This document shows positions 25,987 through 35,172 of a stretch of DNA of 64,000 nt, piece by piece. The DNA is from Paraburkholderia solisilvae. Its GTDB lineage: Bacteria; Pseudomonadota; Gammaproteobacteria; Burkholderiales; Burkholderiaceae. The stretch covers positions 114,436 to 178,435 of the forward strand of contig NZ_CADIKF010000005.1 of the NCBI RefSeq assembly GCF_902859875.1, in the 5' to 3' direction. Numbering within the stretch: the stretch's first letter is position 1; every line of letters begins with the position of its first letter. The position numbers were made by a program, and so were the translations under genes. The notes below the pieces were generated by a model. The model saw only the letters and a list, made by a program, of their open reading frames with translations, was not told where the DNA came from and did not search any database.

Positions 25987-27144
25987 TCAAACCCCTCGTA
26001 TCGCAAACGTATCCGCATATCCCACCGGATCCGTACCATCCCACACGCGGCCATCGATCAACACCTGCGAAGCACGATTGTCCGGCACCGGCACACCGAC
26101 GTTGTGCGCCGCTTCACGATACAGCGCCGTCTGGTTGATCTGCGCGGCCATTGCCGCATAGTCGTCACGTCTGTCAATCATTCCCCAGCGCTGATACTGC
26201 GTGAGAAACCACACGCCATCATCGGGCCGCGGGTAGTTTACGTGGCCGCCGGCGAAGAAACGCACCGGCAAACGCGTGGCATGCACCGGCTCGCCCTGCA
26301 GGCGCGGTGCGATCATGTCGGCGGGCACGCCGATGAATTCGGGCTGCGCGAGCCGCCGCGCGATTTCTTCGCCATGACGGTCTTCATCGAGCCAGCGGCA
26401 CGCTTCGAGCATCGTCTGCACGAGTGCGCGCGATGTGTTCGGATAGCGGCTCACGAAATCGCGCCGGCATGCGAGCACTTTCTCCGGATGGTCCGGCCAG
26501 ATCTCGCTGCTATACACAACCGTCGCACCGACCCCTCGAGCCTGCGCAACCGCATTCCACGGCTCGCCGACGCACAGGCCGTCGAGCCGGTCCTGCGCAA
26601 GCGCGTCGACCATCTGCGGTGGTGGAATCACGACGCTTTCGATGTCGCGCAGCGGGTGGACGTGTTGTGCGGCGAGCCAGTAGTAGAGCCACATCGCGTG
26701 CGTGCCGGTCGGGAAGGTCTGCGCGAAGACCGGCTTGCGGCCGAGCGTCGCCAGCGCTTGCGGCAGCGTGCCGCATTCGGCGAGCGCTTCGGTCAGGCGG
26801 CGCGACAGCGTGATCGCCTGGCCGTTGCGGTTCAGCACCATCAGCACGGCCATGTCGTGTTGCGGGCCGCCGAGGCCCAACTGCACGCCGTACACGAGCC
26901 CATACAACGCATGCGCGGCGTCGAGGTCGCCTGAGATCAGCTTGTCGCGCACGGCGGCCCACGACGGCTGCCGCACGAGTTCGAGCGTGAGCCCGTGCGC
27001 ATGGCCGAATTCGTAGAGCTTCGCGGCTACCAGCGGCGCGGCGTCGCTGAGCGCGACAAATCCGAGCCGCAGATGCGTCTTTTCGAGGCCGCCGCTTGCG
27101 GGGCGCGCAGCGGCCGGTGCGGGGGAGTGTGCAGATTGAGTCAT
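25987..27144 (-). CDS. nasS: NasS-type nitrate sensor (NrtA/CmpA-like periplasmic-binding fold)
   Basis: This 385-residue protein is related to NrtA nitrate-binding proteins but has no signal peptide or lipobox, as expected for cytoplasmic NasS. Residues 30-370 show the fold (LRLGFVALSDAAPLVAAKLY, VGEPWNAVAQARGVGATVV, GVWFLTQYQRWGMID). NasS binds nitrate and releases NasT, which then promotes expression of nitrate-assimilation genes. It lies 10 bases downstream of nasT and ends the minus-strand nitrate cluster. The ATG at 27144 was chosen because homology and a balanced N-terminus start there; the upstream frame is shadow. The absence of a transport signal separates it from a true NrtA. Confidence 0.88.
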   Translation of the reverse strand: MTQSAHSPAPAAARPASGGLEKTHLRLGFVALSDAAPLVAAKLYEFGHAHGLTLELVRQPSWAAVRDKLISGDLDAAHALYGLVYGVQLGLGGPQHDMAVLMVLNRNGQAITLSRRLTEALAECGTLPQALATLGRKPVFAQTFPTGTHAMWLYYWLAAQHVHPLRDIESVVIPPPQMVDALAQDRLDGLCVGEPWNAVAQARGVGATVVYSSEIWPDHPEKVLACRRDFVSRYPNTSRALVQTMLEACRWLDEDRHGEEIARRLAQPEFIGVPADMIAPRLQGEPVHATRLPVRFFAGGHVNYPRPDDGVWFLTQYQRWGMIDRRDDYAAMAAQINQTALYREAAHNVGVPVPDNRASQVLIDGRVWDGTDPVGYADTFAIRGV

Positions 27145-27154
27145 AAGCAGCCCA

Positions 27155-27730
27155 TCATGGCGGCAAACCCGCCGACGCGACGATCTGGCGCGCGACGTCG
27201 ACAAGTTTGATGCTCTGGTCCATCGCCCGTTTGCGCAGCGTCGCGTACGCGGCATGTTCGGTCATTTTCTGACGCTCCATCAGCACGCGTTTCGCGCGAT
27301 CGATCAGCTTGCGTTCGGCGAGTTCGTTTTCGGCCTGCGCGAGCCGTTCGCGCAGTTGCGATTCCTGCGCGAAGCGCGCGAGCGCCACTTCGAGAATAGG
27401 CGCGAGGCGCTCGGTCGCGAGGCCTTCGACGAGGTAAGCGGTCACGCCCGCGCCGACCGCATCGCGAATCAGCTGCTGGTTCGCGTCGTTGCTGAACATC
27501 AGCACCGGGCGCGGCGCGGTCGCGTTCATGACCGCGAGCTGCTCGAGCGTATCGCGCGAAGGCGACTCGGTATCGATGATGATCACGTCGGGCCGCTCGC
27601 TTTCGACGCTCCGGTGCAGCGCCTGCGGCGTCGCCGTGCCGGCCAGCATCTCGTAGCCGAGCTGCGCGAGCGTTTCGCGCAACTCGCCTATCGGCTTGTC
27701 GGTGTCGGTGACGAGCAGTACACGCAGCAT
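27155..27730 (-). CDS. nasT: NasT ANTAR-domain RNA-binding antiterminator
   Basis: This 191-residue protein has a pseudo-receiver domain (VLLVTDTDKP, VIIIDTESPSRDTL) and a C-terminal ANTAR domain (about residues 125-185: KLIDRAKRVLMERQKMTE, YATLRKRAMDQSIKLVDVAR). ANTAR proteins bind pairs of RNA hairpins with hexaloops having A at position 1 and G at position 4. Exactly such a pair occurs in the nirB leader at 33488-33542. NasS, encoded next, holds it inactive without nitrate. It starts 54 bases after the reductase gene and is likely in the same transcript. Confidence 0.92.
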   Translation of the reverse strand: MLRVLLVTDTDKPIGELRETLAQLGYEMLAGTATPQALHRSVESERPDVIIIDTESPSRDTLEQLAVMNATAPRPVLMFSNDANQQLIRDAVGAGVTAYLVEGLATERLAPILEVALARFAQESQLRERLAQAENELAERKLIDRAKRVLMERQKMTEHAAYATLRKRAMDQSIKLVDVARQIVASAGLPP

Positions 27731-27783
27731 GGTCTTCCAGTTCGATTCTTCAGCAGGGCAGGGAGCGCTTCGCGCGCGTCGCG

Positions 27784-30474
27784 TCAGCCGGCGACCGCGG
27801 CGGTGTCGACGAGCCGTTTCAGTTCCGGCACGCACGACCCGCACACGGTGCCGCAGCCGAGCGTCGCCTTCAGCTCGGCGACGCTCGCGCCGTTCGCGAT
27901 CGCTTCGTTGATGCGGGACGCTTTCACCTGCATGCAACTGCACACGACCCGATCGCGCACCGCGGGCTCGACGCGCAGCGCCGCGAAGGCGGCAAAGCGC
28001 GGACCGGTCCACGGTTTCGCGTCGCGCAATTTTGCCAGCAATGCGGCGCCGTTGGCAGTGTCGCCGGCCAGCACGAAGCCGTCGATCACGTTGTCGCGCC
28101 AGATCGCCCGCTTGTCAAGCCCGCGCCGCGCGTCGCGGTACTCGAGCGTGTCGTCGCCGGACGGCATCCCGAGCGCTGCATAGACGCGCTCGATCCAGCC
28201 TTGCGGCGCGCCGGTGTGCGCGGCGCGCAGGATCACGAGATCGTCCGCGTCGAACGTGACCGATGCGTACGCGCACTCCTTCAGCAGCGGTTGCAGCGTC
28301 GCCTGCAGCGCCAGCGCGTCGCCGCGCCGCGCCGCGATCATGCGCCACGGCAGGTCCGCGCGCTCGACGCGCACCGCCGCATGCTTCAGTTCCGGCTGCT
28401 TCGAGTGCGGGTCGACCGCGCCATACGTCGTTTCGTTGATGCCGCCGCTCGCGGCGAATTGCCCGTTCCAGTGCATCGCGGCGAATAGCGAGCCGGATTG
28501 CACGTCGTCCGACACCTGCAGCGGCAGGACCAGCGCGCCGCGCCGGCTCTTCACCTGCACCAGGTCGCCTTCGGCCAGACCGCGCCGCGCGGCATCGCCC
28601 GGGTGCATCGTCAACCCCGGCTCCGGCGCATGCGAGAACAGCTTCGCGACGCGGCCCGTGCGGCTCATGCCATGCCACTGGTCGCGCAGCCGCCCGGTGG
28701 TCAGACGGAACGGGAACCGCGCGTTGACCTCGTCGGCGACGGGCAGGTATTGCGTCGCATGAAAGCGCGCGCGGCCGTCCGCGGTGGCGAACTGCCCATC
28801 GGTGTAACGGCGCGCGGCGCCGCCCGCGGCGCCGGCCGGGAACGGCCACTGCTGCGGACCGGCCGCGTCGAGCAGCGCGTAGCTGATGCCGCCGATATCG
28901 AGGTCGCGGCCCGCGGTCAACGCGCGATGTTCGTCGAAGACCGCTTCGGTCGTCTCGAAGCCGAACCTCGGCGCTTCGCGTTCGAGCCGCTTCGCGATGC
29001 GGCGCGCCACTTCGTTCGCGATCCACCAGTCGGGCTTCGCGTCGCCGGCGGGCGCGACCGCGGCGCGCACGCGCGTGATGCGCCGCTCCGAATTGGTGAC
29101 CGTGCCGGCCTTTTCGCCCCAGCTCGCGGCGGGCAGCAGCACGTCCGCGTACGGCACCGTATCGGTTTGCATGAATGCGTCCTGCACGACGACGAATTCG
29201 GCCGTGTCGAGCGCTTCGCGTACCTTCGCGATGTCCGGCATCGAATGCACGGGGTTCGTGCACACAATCCAGATCGCCTTGATCTTGCCGCTGCGCACCG
29301 CCTCGAACATGTCGACCGCGGGCAGGCCCGGGGCGGCCGACAGACGCGCGGCGTCGGCGAGGCCCCAGAAACGCGCGACTTCTTCGCGGTGCGCGGCATT
29401 GCCGATCTCGCGATGCGCGGCGAGCATCGTCGCCATCCCGCCGACTTCGCGGCCGCCCATCGCATTCGGCTGGCCCGTGAGCGAAAACGGTCCGGCGCCG
29501 GGGCGGCCGATCTGCCGCGTCGCGAGATGCAGGTTGATCAGCGCGAGATTCTTGTCGGTGCCGTGGCTCGACTGGTTCAATCCCATGCAATACAGCGACA
29601 GCGCAGCGGGGCTTGCGCCGAACCATTCGGCTGCCTGCAGCAGGTCGCGCTCGGCAATGCCGCACAGCTCGGCCGCCACACGCGGCGTGAATTCGCGCAC
29701 GAGCGCCTTGAGCTCGGCGAAACCGCTTGTGTGCGCATCGATATACGCGCGATCGATCAGGCCTTCCCAGATCAGGTGATGCAACATCCCGTTGAAGAGC
29801 GCGACATCGGTGCCGGGCGCGATCGCGAGATGCAGGTCGGCCATCGCGGCGGTATCGGTGCGCCGCGGATCGACGACGATCCAGCGGATTGCCGGGTTCG
29901 CGGCCTTCGCCGCTTCGAGCCGGCGAAACAGGACCGGATGCGCCCACGCCATATTGCTGCCGGCGAACATGACGGTGTGCGCCTGTTCGAGATCTTCGTA
30001 GCAGGTCGGCGGTCCGTCCGCGCCGAGCGCCATCTTGTACGCGCTCACCGCGCTCGACATGCACAGGCGCGAGTTCGTATCGATGTTGTTGGTGCCGACG
30101 AGGCCCTTCGCGAGTTTGTTGAAGACGTAATAGTCTTCGGTCAGCAACTGGCCGGACGCGTAGAACGCGACCGTATCGGGCCCGTGTTCGGTGACGATAT
30201 CGGCGAAGCGCTGTGCAACCGTATCGAGCGCTTCGGACCACGGCACGTCGCGGCGCGGCTCGTCGCGCCGCGTGCGCAGTTGCGGCTGAAGGATGCGGCC
30301 GGTCTGGCTGCGAGCGCTGTCGGCCAGCGCCATGCCTTTGCTGCACAGCTTGCCGAAATTGGCCGGGTGCTCGGGGTCGCCCTGTACGCCGGTGATGCGT
30401 CCGTTCTCCGCTTCGATCAGCACGCCGCAGCCGACGCCGCAATAACAGCAGGTGGAACGGGTGACAGTTTTCAT
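27784..30474 (-). CDS. nasA: Assimilatory nitrate reductase catalytic subunit
   Basis: This 896-residue molybdopterin enzyme reduces nitrate to nitrite in the cytoplasm. The N-terminal [4Fe-4S] motif is CCYCGVGCGV with a later LCSKGMAL. The Mo-bisMGD domains include TNSRLCMSSAVSAYKMALGADG, with the Cys likely to be the Mo ligand, and NPVHSMPD. After the molydopterin-binding beta-barrel there is an extra C-terminal BFD-like [2Fe-2S] domain with Cys residues in VVCSCMQVK and GCGTVCGSC, as in the long NasA/NasC forms. A strong AAGGAGGCTGG precedes the ATG. It follows nirD in a nirB-nirD-nasA order. Confidence 0.95.
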   Translation of the reverse strand: MKTVTRSTCCYCGVGCGVLIEAENGRITGVQGDPEHPANFGKLCSKGMALADSARSQTGRILQPQLRTRRDEPRRDVPWSEALDTVAQRFADIVTEHGPDTVAFYASGQLLTEDYYVFNKLAKGLVGTNNIDTNSRLCMSSAVSAYKMALGADGPPTCYEDLEQAHTVMFAGSNMAWAHPVLFRRLEAAKAANPAIRWIVVDPRRTDTAAMADLHLAIAPGTDVALFNGMLHHLIWEGLIDRAYIDAHTSGFAELKALVREFTPRVAAELCGIAERDLLQAAEWFGASPAALSLYCMGLNQSSHGTDKNLALINLHLATRQIGRPGAGPFSLTGQPNAMGGREVGGMATMLAAHREIGNAAHREEVARFWGLADAARLSAAPGLPAVDMFEAVRSGKIKAIWIVCTNPVHSMPDIAKVREALDTAEFVVVQDAFMQTDTVPYADVLLPAASWGEKAGTVTNSERRITRVRAAVAPAGDAKPDWWIANEVARRIAKRLEREAPRFGFETTEAVFDEHRALTAGRDLDIGGISYALLDAAGPQQWPFPAGAAGGAARRYTDGQFATADGRARFHATQYLPVADEVNARFPFRLTTGRLRDQWHGMSRTGRVAKLFSHAPEPGLTMHPGDAARRGLAEGDLVQVKSRRGALVLPLQVSDDVQSGSLFAAMHWNGQFAASGGINETTYGAVDPHSKQPELKHAAVRVERADLPWRMIAARRGDALALQATLQPLLKECAYASVTFDADDLVILRAAHTGAPQGWIERVYAALGMPSGDDTLEYRDARRGLDKRAIWRDNVIDGFVLAGDTANGAALLAKLRDAKPWTGPRFAAFAALRVEPAVRDRVVCSCMQVKASRINEAIANGASVAELKATLGCGTVCGSCVPELKRLVDTAAVAG

Positions 30475-30553
30475 CCAGCCTCCTTAGCGCAACACGCAGG
30501 ACAGCACGGCGCGCAATGCGATGGGCCGTGCCGCCCGCGGGTGCCGCGCGCCA

Positions 30554-30883
30554 CTACTCGAGACACAGATAGACTGCGCCGTCCTCGTCGACACGCACCG
30601 GAAAGTGGCGCGCGCAACCTTCGTCTGGCGCTTTCGCGACGCCGCTCGCAAGGTCGATGTTCCACGCGTGCAGCGGGCACGTGACGCTCTCGCCGTGCAC
30701 GATGCCGAGCGACAGCGCGCCGCCCTTGTGCGGGCAGCGGTCGAGCAGCGCAAACACGTTGTCCTGCGCGGTGCGGAACAGCGCGATATTGCCGTCCGCG
30801 CGTTCGAGCACACGGCTGCCGAGCGGCGGAATGTCGGCGACGGTGCAGATGCGCGTCCACGCGCGGGTCACTTGCATATCCAT
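30554..30883 (-). CDS. nirD: Nitrite reductase small subunit NirD
   Basis: This 109-residue Rieske-like subunit of the NADH-dependent assimilatory nitrite reductase shows RCPHKGGALSLG and TCPLHAWNIDL. The first pair (CPHKGG) and second pair (CPLHAW) are in Rieske position, so this copy keeps cluster ligands that many NirD proteins have lost. It starts 25 bases after nirB and shares its transcript. An AAAGGATAGAACC ribosome site precedes the ATG. Confidence 0.95.
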   Translation of the reverse strand: MDMQVTRAWTRICTVADIPPLGSRVLERADGNIALFRTAQDNVFALLDRCPHKGGALSLGIVHGESVTCPLHAWNIDLASGVAKAPDEGCARHFPVRVDEDGAVYLCLE

Positions 30884-30907
30884 GGTTCTATCCTTTCACC
30901 GGAGACG

Positions 30908-33340
30908 TCAGGCCACGACTTTGAGCGGGATGTATTCGTTCTTCTGCATGCCGCCGATGCGTGCTTCCCATGGGTCGGGCAGGCCTTCGAGCGAATAGAG
31001 CAGCCGTTCGTACAGCGCCTTGCGGTTCGCCGCATCGTCGACCACTTTCTGCTTCACGTAGTCGAGCCCGACGCGTGCGATGTAGTGCACGGTGCGGTCG
31101 AGGTAATACGCTTCCTCGCGATAGAGCTGGATAAAGGCGCCGCTGTACTCCTTCACTTCGTCGGGCGTTTTCACCTTGACGAGGAATTGCGCGACCTCGG
31201 TCTTGATGCCGCCGTTGCCGCCGACATACAACTCCCAGCCGCTCTCCACCGCGATCACGCCGACGTCCTTGATGCCGGCTTCCGCGCAGTTGCGCGGGCA
31301 GCCGGACACCGCGAGCTTGGTCTTGTGCGGCGCCCACATATTCGCGAGCATCGTCTCGAGATCGATACCCATCTGCGTGCTGTTCTGCGTGCCGAAGCGG
31401 CAGAACTCGCTGCCCACGCAGGTTTTCACGGTGCGGATCGATTTGCCGTAGCCGTGGCCGGACTTCATGCCGAGGTCCTTCCACACGTTCGGCAGGTCTT
31501 CCTTTTTGATGCCGAACAGGTCGATACGCTGGCCGCCGGTCACCTTCACCATCGGCACGTTGTATTTGTCGGCGACGTCCGCGATGCGGCGCAACTCGGC
31601 TGAGTTCGTCACGCCGCCTTTCATCTGCGGGATTACCGAGAACGTGTTGTCCTTCTGGATGTTCGCGTGCACGCGCTCGTTGACGAAGCGGCTTTGCGGA
31701 TCGTCGACCGCCTCGCGCGGCCACGTCGACAGCAGGTAGTAGTTGATCGCCGGCCGGCACGTCGCGCAGCCGTTCGGCGTGCGCCATTCGAGAAAGTCGT
31801 AGACCTCGCGGTGAGTGAGCAGATGATGGTCGCGAATCGCCTTGCGCACTTCGGCGTGGTTGCGGTCCGTACAGCCGCAGACGGCTTTCGTCTTCGGCGG
31901 TTCCTGGAAGTTCGCGCCGACCGTGCTCATCAGGATCTGCTCGACAAGACCGGTGCACGAACCGCATGAGCTCGACGCTTTCGTATGCTTCTTCACGTCG
32001 TCGAGCGTAAACAGGCCCTTTTCGGTAATCGCTTTGACGATCGTGCCTTTGCAGACGCCGTTGCAGCCGCACACTTCATCGGTGTCGGCCATCGCGGCGG
32101 CGCGGCTTTGTCCTTGCACGCCCGCGTCGCCGACGCTCGATTCGCCGAACATGATGTGATCGCGCAACTCGCCGAGCTTGCGGCCTTCGCGCAGCAGCTT
32201 GAAGTACCACGCACCGTCGGCGGTGTCGCCATACAGGCACGCGCCGACCAGTTGATCGTCCTTGATCACGAGCTTCTTGTAGACGCCGCCCGCCGGGTCC
32301 GACAGCACGATTTCCTCGGTGCCGTCGCTGCCCATGAAATCGCCGGCCGAGAACAGGTCGATGCCGGTCACCTTCAGCTTGGTCGACAGCACCGAGCCCT
32401 TGTAGCTGCCGATGCCCATCAGCGCGAGATGGTTCGCGGCGACTTTCGCCTGCTCGAAGAGCGGCGCGACGAGGCCGTAGGCGATGCCGCGATGGCTCAC
32501 GCATTCGCCGACCGCATAGATGCGCGGATCGTAAGTCTGCAGCGCGTCGCTCACGACGATGCCGCGATTGCAGTGCAGGCCGGCCGCTTCGGCGAGCGCG
32601 GTGTTCGGGCGGATGCCCGCAGCCATCACGACGAGATCGGTGGGAATCGCATCGCCGTCCTTGAAGATCACGCCGCTCACTTCGCCCGCCTCGTTGCCGA
32701 CGATTTCCGCAGTCGACTTGCTGAGCAGAAACTTGAGTCCGCGCGCTTCGAGCGAGCGTTGCAGCAGCCTGCCCGCGGTCGCATCGAGCTGCCGCTCGAG
32801 CAGCGTGTCGGCGAGGTGCACGACGGTCACGTCCATGCCGCGCAGCTTCAGCCCGTTGGCCGCTTCGAGCCCGAGCAGGCCGCCGCCGATCACGACCGCA
32901 TGGCGCTTCACGGCGGCTGCGTCGATCATCGATTGCGTGTCGTAGATGTCGCGGTACGTGATCACGCCTTTGAGCGTGTTGCCCGGCACCGGCAGGATGA
33001 ACGGCGTCGAGCCGGTCGCGATCAGCAGGCGGTCGTACGGGACTTCGGTGCCGTCCGCGGCCACCACCTTGCGGCGCACGCGGTCGATCTTTTCGACCGA
33101 CTTGCCCAGATGCAGGCGAATGGCGTTCTGCTCATACCACTCGAGCGGGTTGAGCACGATGTCGTTGAAGGTCTGCTCGCCGGCCAGCACCGGCGACAGC
33201 AGGATGCGGTCGTAGTTCGGATGGGGCTCGGCGCCGAAGACCGTGATGTCGTAATGATCGGGAGCGATCGTCAGCAATTCTTCAAGCGTGCGAATGCCGG
33301 CCATGCCGTTGCCGATGACGACGAGTCGGGGTTTGCTCAT
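30908..33340 (-). CDS. nirB: NADH-dependent nitrite reductase large subunit NirB
   Basis: This 810-residue cytoplasmic enzyme reduces nitrite to ammonia. It has an N-terminal FAD/NAD(P)H domain (VVIGNGMAGIRTLEEL; AVVIGGGLLGLEAA), two BFD-like Cys clusters (VCGCNGVCKG, SSCGSCTG; AVCGCTDRNH, NGCATCRPA) and a C-terminal sulfite/nitrite reductase half with CVGSEFCRFG and SGCPRNCAEAG, which bind the siroheme-coupled [4Fe-4S] cluster. It is the first gene of the nitrate-assimilation operon. A 200-nt leader with hairpins and a sigma-54-type promoter lies upstream. No siroheme synthase or nitrate transporter gene is in the window. Confidence 0.97.
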   Translation of the reverse strand: MSKPRLVVIGNGMAGIRTLEELLTIAPDHYDITVFGAEPHPNYDRILLSPVLAGEQTFNDIVLNPLEWYEQNAIRLHLGKSVEKIDRVRRKVVAADGTEVPYDRLLIATGSTPFILPVPGNTLKGVITYRDIYDTQSMIDAAAVKRHAVVIGGGLLGLEAANGLKLRGMDVTVVHLADTLLERQLDATAGRLLQRSLEARGLKFLLSKSTAEIVGNEAGEVSGVIFKDGDAIPTDLVVMAAGIRPNTALAEAAGLHCNRGIVVSDALQTYDPRIYAVGECVSHRGIAYGLVAPLFEQAKVAANHLALMGIGSYKGSVLSTKLKVTGIDLFSAGDFMGSDGTEEIVLSDPAGGVYKKLVIKDDQLVGACLYGDTADGAWYFKLLREGRKLGELRDHIMFGESSVGDAGVQGQSRAAAMADTDEVCGCNGVCKGTIVKAITEKGLFTLDDVKKHTKASSSCGSCTGLVEQILMSTVGANFQEPPKTKAVCGCTDRNHAEVRKAIRDHHLLTHREVYDFLEWRTPNGCATCRPAINYYLLSTWPREAVDDPQSRFVNERVHANIQKDNTFSVIPQMKGGVTNSAELRRIADVADKYNVPMVKVTGGQRIDLFGIKKEDLPNVWKDLGMKSGHGYGKSIRTVKTCVGSEFCRFGTQNSTQMGIDLETMLANMWAPHKTKLAVSGCPRNCAEAGIKDVGVIAVESGWELYVGGNGGIKTEVAQFLVKVKTPDEVKEYSGAFIQLYREEAYYLDRTVHYIARVGLDYVKQKVVDDAANRKALYERLLYSLEGLPDPWEARIGGMQKNEYIPLKVVA

Positions 33341-33487
33341 GATGTCCGTTCTGCCGAGGTATCGCGCAGCAGGTCACAGGAACCCGATGCGACGTACGTC
33401 GAACGCCATTGCCCGACCGGTATCGGCCGCCGTCCGCCAGGTGCGGTGAATTGCCGCGCGCGGACTGCCGCCAGGTGTTGCGCGGGC

Positions 33488-33542
33488 CGCCGCCGATGGC
33501 GTGACGCGTTCCCGCTCGATGCCGCCCTGCGTCTTTGCAGGG
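33488..33542 (-). ncRNA. ANTAR-target leader RNA (two hexaloop hairpins) upstream of nirB
   Basis: Read on the minus strand, hairpin 1 is CCCTGC-AAAGAC-GCAGGG (33542-33525), a 6-bp stem with loop A1...G4. Hairpin 2 is CGCC-ATCGGC-GGCG (33501-33488), a 4-bp stem with loop A1...G4, 23 bases later. The two-hairpin, A1/G4 hexaloop pattern is the known binding signature of ANTAR proteins, and nasT lies in the same operon. The structure begins a few bases after the predicted start site. A GC-rich stem follows (33448-33487) but without a U-run, so the termination mechanism is unclear. Confidence 0.72.
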
Positions 33543-33555
33543 GACGATCGCTTAA

Positions 33556-33571
33556 AGCAACGGTCATGCCA
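33556..33571 (-). promoter_or_regulatory. Sigma-54-type promoter of the nirB operon
   Basis: On the minus strand TGGCATG-ACCG-TTGCT matches the consensus TGGCACG-N4-TTGCW with one mismatch, with the invariant GG and GC at the right distance. Transcription would start near 33545, giving a leader of about 205 nt. Nitrogen-limitation control through NtrC would fit the operon. Confidence 0.7.
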
Positions 33572-33637
33572 CTCGGCAACAAACGATGGAATCCTTGTCT
33601 GGCAACGGAATGCGCGCACTGCGAAGGGTTTTTGTAT

Positions 33638-33654
33638 TGCACCGCAGCAGTGCG
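33638..33654. promoter_or_regulatory. Possible NtrC enhancer site
   Basis: TGCACC-GCAGC-AGTGCG matches 10 of 12 conserved positions of the enteric NtrC site (TGCACC-N5-GGTGCA) and lies about 75 bases upstream of the -24 element, a normal enhancer distance. The neighbouring sequence is GC-repetitive, so chance similarity is possible. Apart from the leader, this site and the promoter, I see nothing else in the 466-base gap between nirB and the divergent gene at 33807. Confidence 0.35.
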
Positions 33655-33806
33655 CGCGCGCATCGGTGCACCGCTTTAGCGCGATGGCGCGCCGATGCGA
33701 CGCCATGATGCTTTCAATTTTCTTTCGTTTGGAATATTGGTGCGCCGAAGACGTTCTGGAAACCTATTGGCTCTCACGCAAGCACCGACCCCGGCGCGAC
33801 AACAAG

Positions 33807-35039
33807 ATGGACGACTTTATTGAAATCGCTGCGAGCCATGGCCAGGGTTTCACAGGCTATATCGCATTGCCCGGACACGATCGTGCGCCGGGCCTCGTGC
33901 TGCTGCACGATATCTTCGGCATCGACGATCATACGAAGCAGATGGCCCGGCGCTATGCCGAGGAAGGCTACGTGGTTGTCGTGCCCGACCTTTACTGGCG
34001 GCTCTCGCCGCGCGCGTCGTTCAGCCGGCACGGCGCCGACCTCGAGCGTGCGCACGAATTCGAGCGGCGGCTCGACCTCGAACATGCGGTCGACGACATC
34101 AACGCGACGTTCGAAGCGCTGCGCGAACATCCGGCGCAAGACGGCAAGGTCGGCGCGCTCGGCTTCGGGCTCGGCGGCAGCCTGGCGGTGCTCGCGGCGG
34201 CGCGCACCGACGTCGATTGTGCGGTCGGCTATGGCGGCGCGTCGCTGGAGGGCAGTCTTTCCGATGCGCGGTATCTGCGCTGCCCGTTTGTGTTGCATCT
34301 GGCCGGACGTGTCGCCTCGGCGAACGACGTGCTCGTGCGCGGCAAGATTCGCGCGGCGTTCGAATACCGGCCGGGTGTCACGGTTCACGAATACGAATGC
34401 GGGGAGTCGTTCACGGTGCCCGGTCCCGAGTTCGACCGGACTGCCGCGTCACTGTCGTATTCGCGCTCGTTGTCATTGCTCAAGAAGACGATGGGGCCGG
34501 TCTACGCGATCGAGCGCGTGTGGAAGCGGCACTCGTACCATAAGTACGTGACGCGCGACGCGGAAGCGGTGATGGACACGATGGTCGCCGACCCGTATTT
34601 CAACGACGTGCCGACGATGACGGGCGGGATCGGCAAGGAGTCGCTCAAGCGCTTCTATATCGAACAGTTCATGTACTCGTTTCCGCCGGATGCGCAGCAT
34701 GTGCCGGTGTCGTTTACGGTCGGCGTCGACCGCATCGTCGACGAATTCGTGTTCAGCTGCACGCACACCTGCGAGATGCAATGGATGCTGCCGGGCGTCG
34801 AGCCGACCGGCAAGTACTTCGAAGTCGCGATGGTCGCGGTGATCTGTTTTCGCGGCGACAAGATCGACAATCTGCACGTGTATTGGGATCAGGCAACCGT
34901 GCTCGCGCAGCTCGGCCTGCTCGACCCGCGCGGATTGCCGGTGGTGGGCGTGGAGTCCGCACGCAAGGTGCTCGATATCTCGCGGGCGAGCGATTCGCTG
35001 ATGCCGCGGATGAGCGGGCCGGACGACAAGCCGGATTGA
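33807..35039 (+). CDS. Dienelactone-hydrolase-like / SnoaL-like fusion with degenerate active site
   Basis: This 410-residue two-domain protein has a dienelactone-hydrolase fold in residues 1-235 (GLVLLHDIFGIDDHTKQMARRY, VVVPDLYWR, VGALGFGLGGSLAVL) and an NTF2/SnoaL-like domain in residues about 245-390 (EAVMDTMVADPYFNDVPTMTG, FSCTHTCEMQWMLPGVEPTG). The usual DLH nucleophile Cys in GxCxGG is Gly (GFGLGG), the Glu of EIFG is Asp, and the late catalytic His region reads CGESFTVPG, so all three catalytic positions are altered. It is divergent from nirB. The ATG at 33807 has no strong ribosome site but begins the homology. It may be a binding protein rather than an esterase. Confidence 0.8.
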   Translation: MDDFIEIAASHGQGFTGYIALPGHDRAPGLVLLHDIFGIDDHTKQMARRYAEEGYVVVVPDLYWRLSPRASFSRHGADLERAHEFERRLDLEHAVDDINATFEALREHPAQDGKVGALGFGLGGSLAVLAAARTDVDCAVGYGGASLEGSLSDARYLRCPFVLHLAGRVASANDVLVRGKIRAAFEYRPGVTVHEYECGESFTVPGPEFDRTAASLSYSRSLSLLKKTMGPVYAIERVWKRHSYHKYVTRDAEAVMDTMVADPYFNDVPTMTGGIGKESLKRFYIEQFMYSFPPDAQHVPVSFTVGVDRIVDEFVFSCTHTCEMQWMLPGVEPTGKYFEVAMVAVICFRGDKIDNLHVYWDQATVLAQLGLLDPRGLPVVGVESARKVLDISRASDSLMPRMSGPDDKPD

Positions 35040-35172
35040 GCGGGTTGAGCCGGTTGAGCGTGTGTGATTCGCTGTCCGTGGCGGCTTGCGCGAACCGCCA
35101 ATAACGGATAGGATTGCAACGTTGAATTTGCTGGGGCGCCGGACCAGCTTTTCGTTACCCGGGCGAGCAAAT

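Noticed and set aside
27155..28012. Longer upstream start for nasT (285 codons)
   Set aside because: The extra N-terminus is a shadow of the nasA 3' end; receiver-domain similarity begins at the ATG at 27730.
28498..30684. A 728-codon plus-strand open frame opposite nasA
   Set aside because: It is the complement of a conserved nitrate reductase in GC-rich DNA; its composition is Arg/His/Gln-heavy with no domain, typical of a shadow frame.
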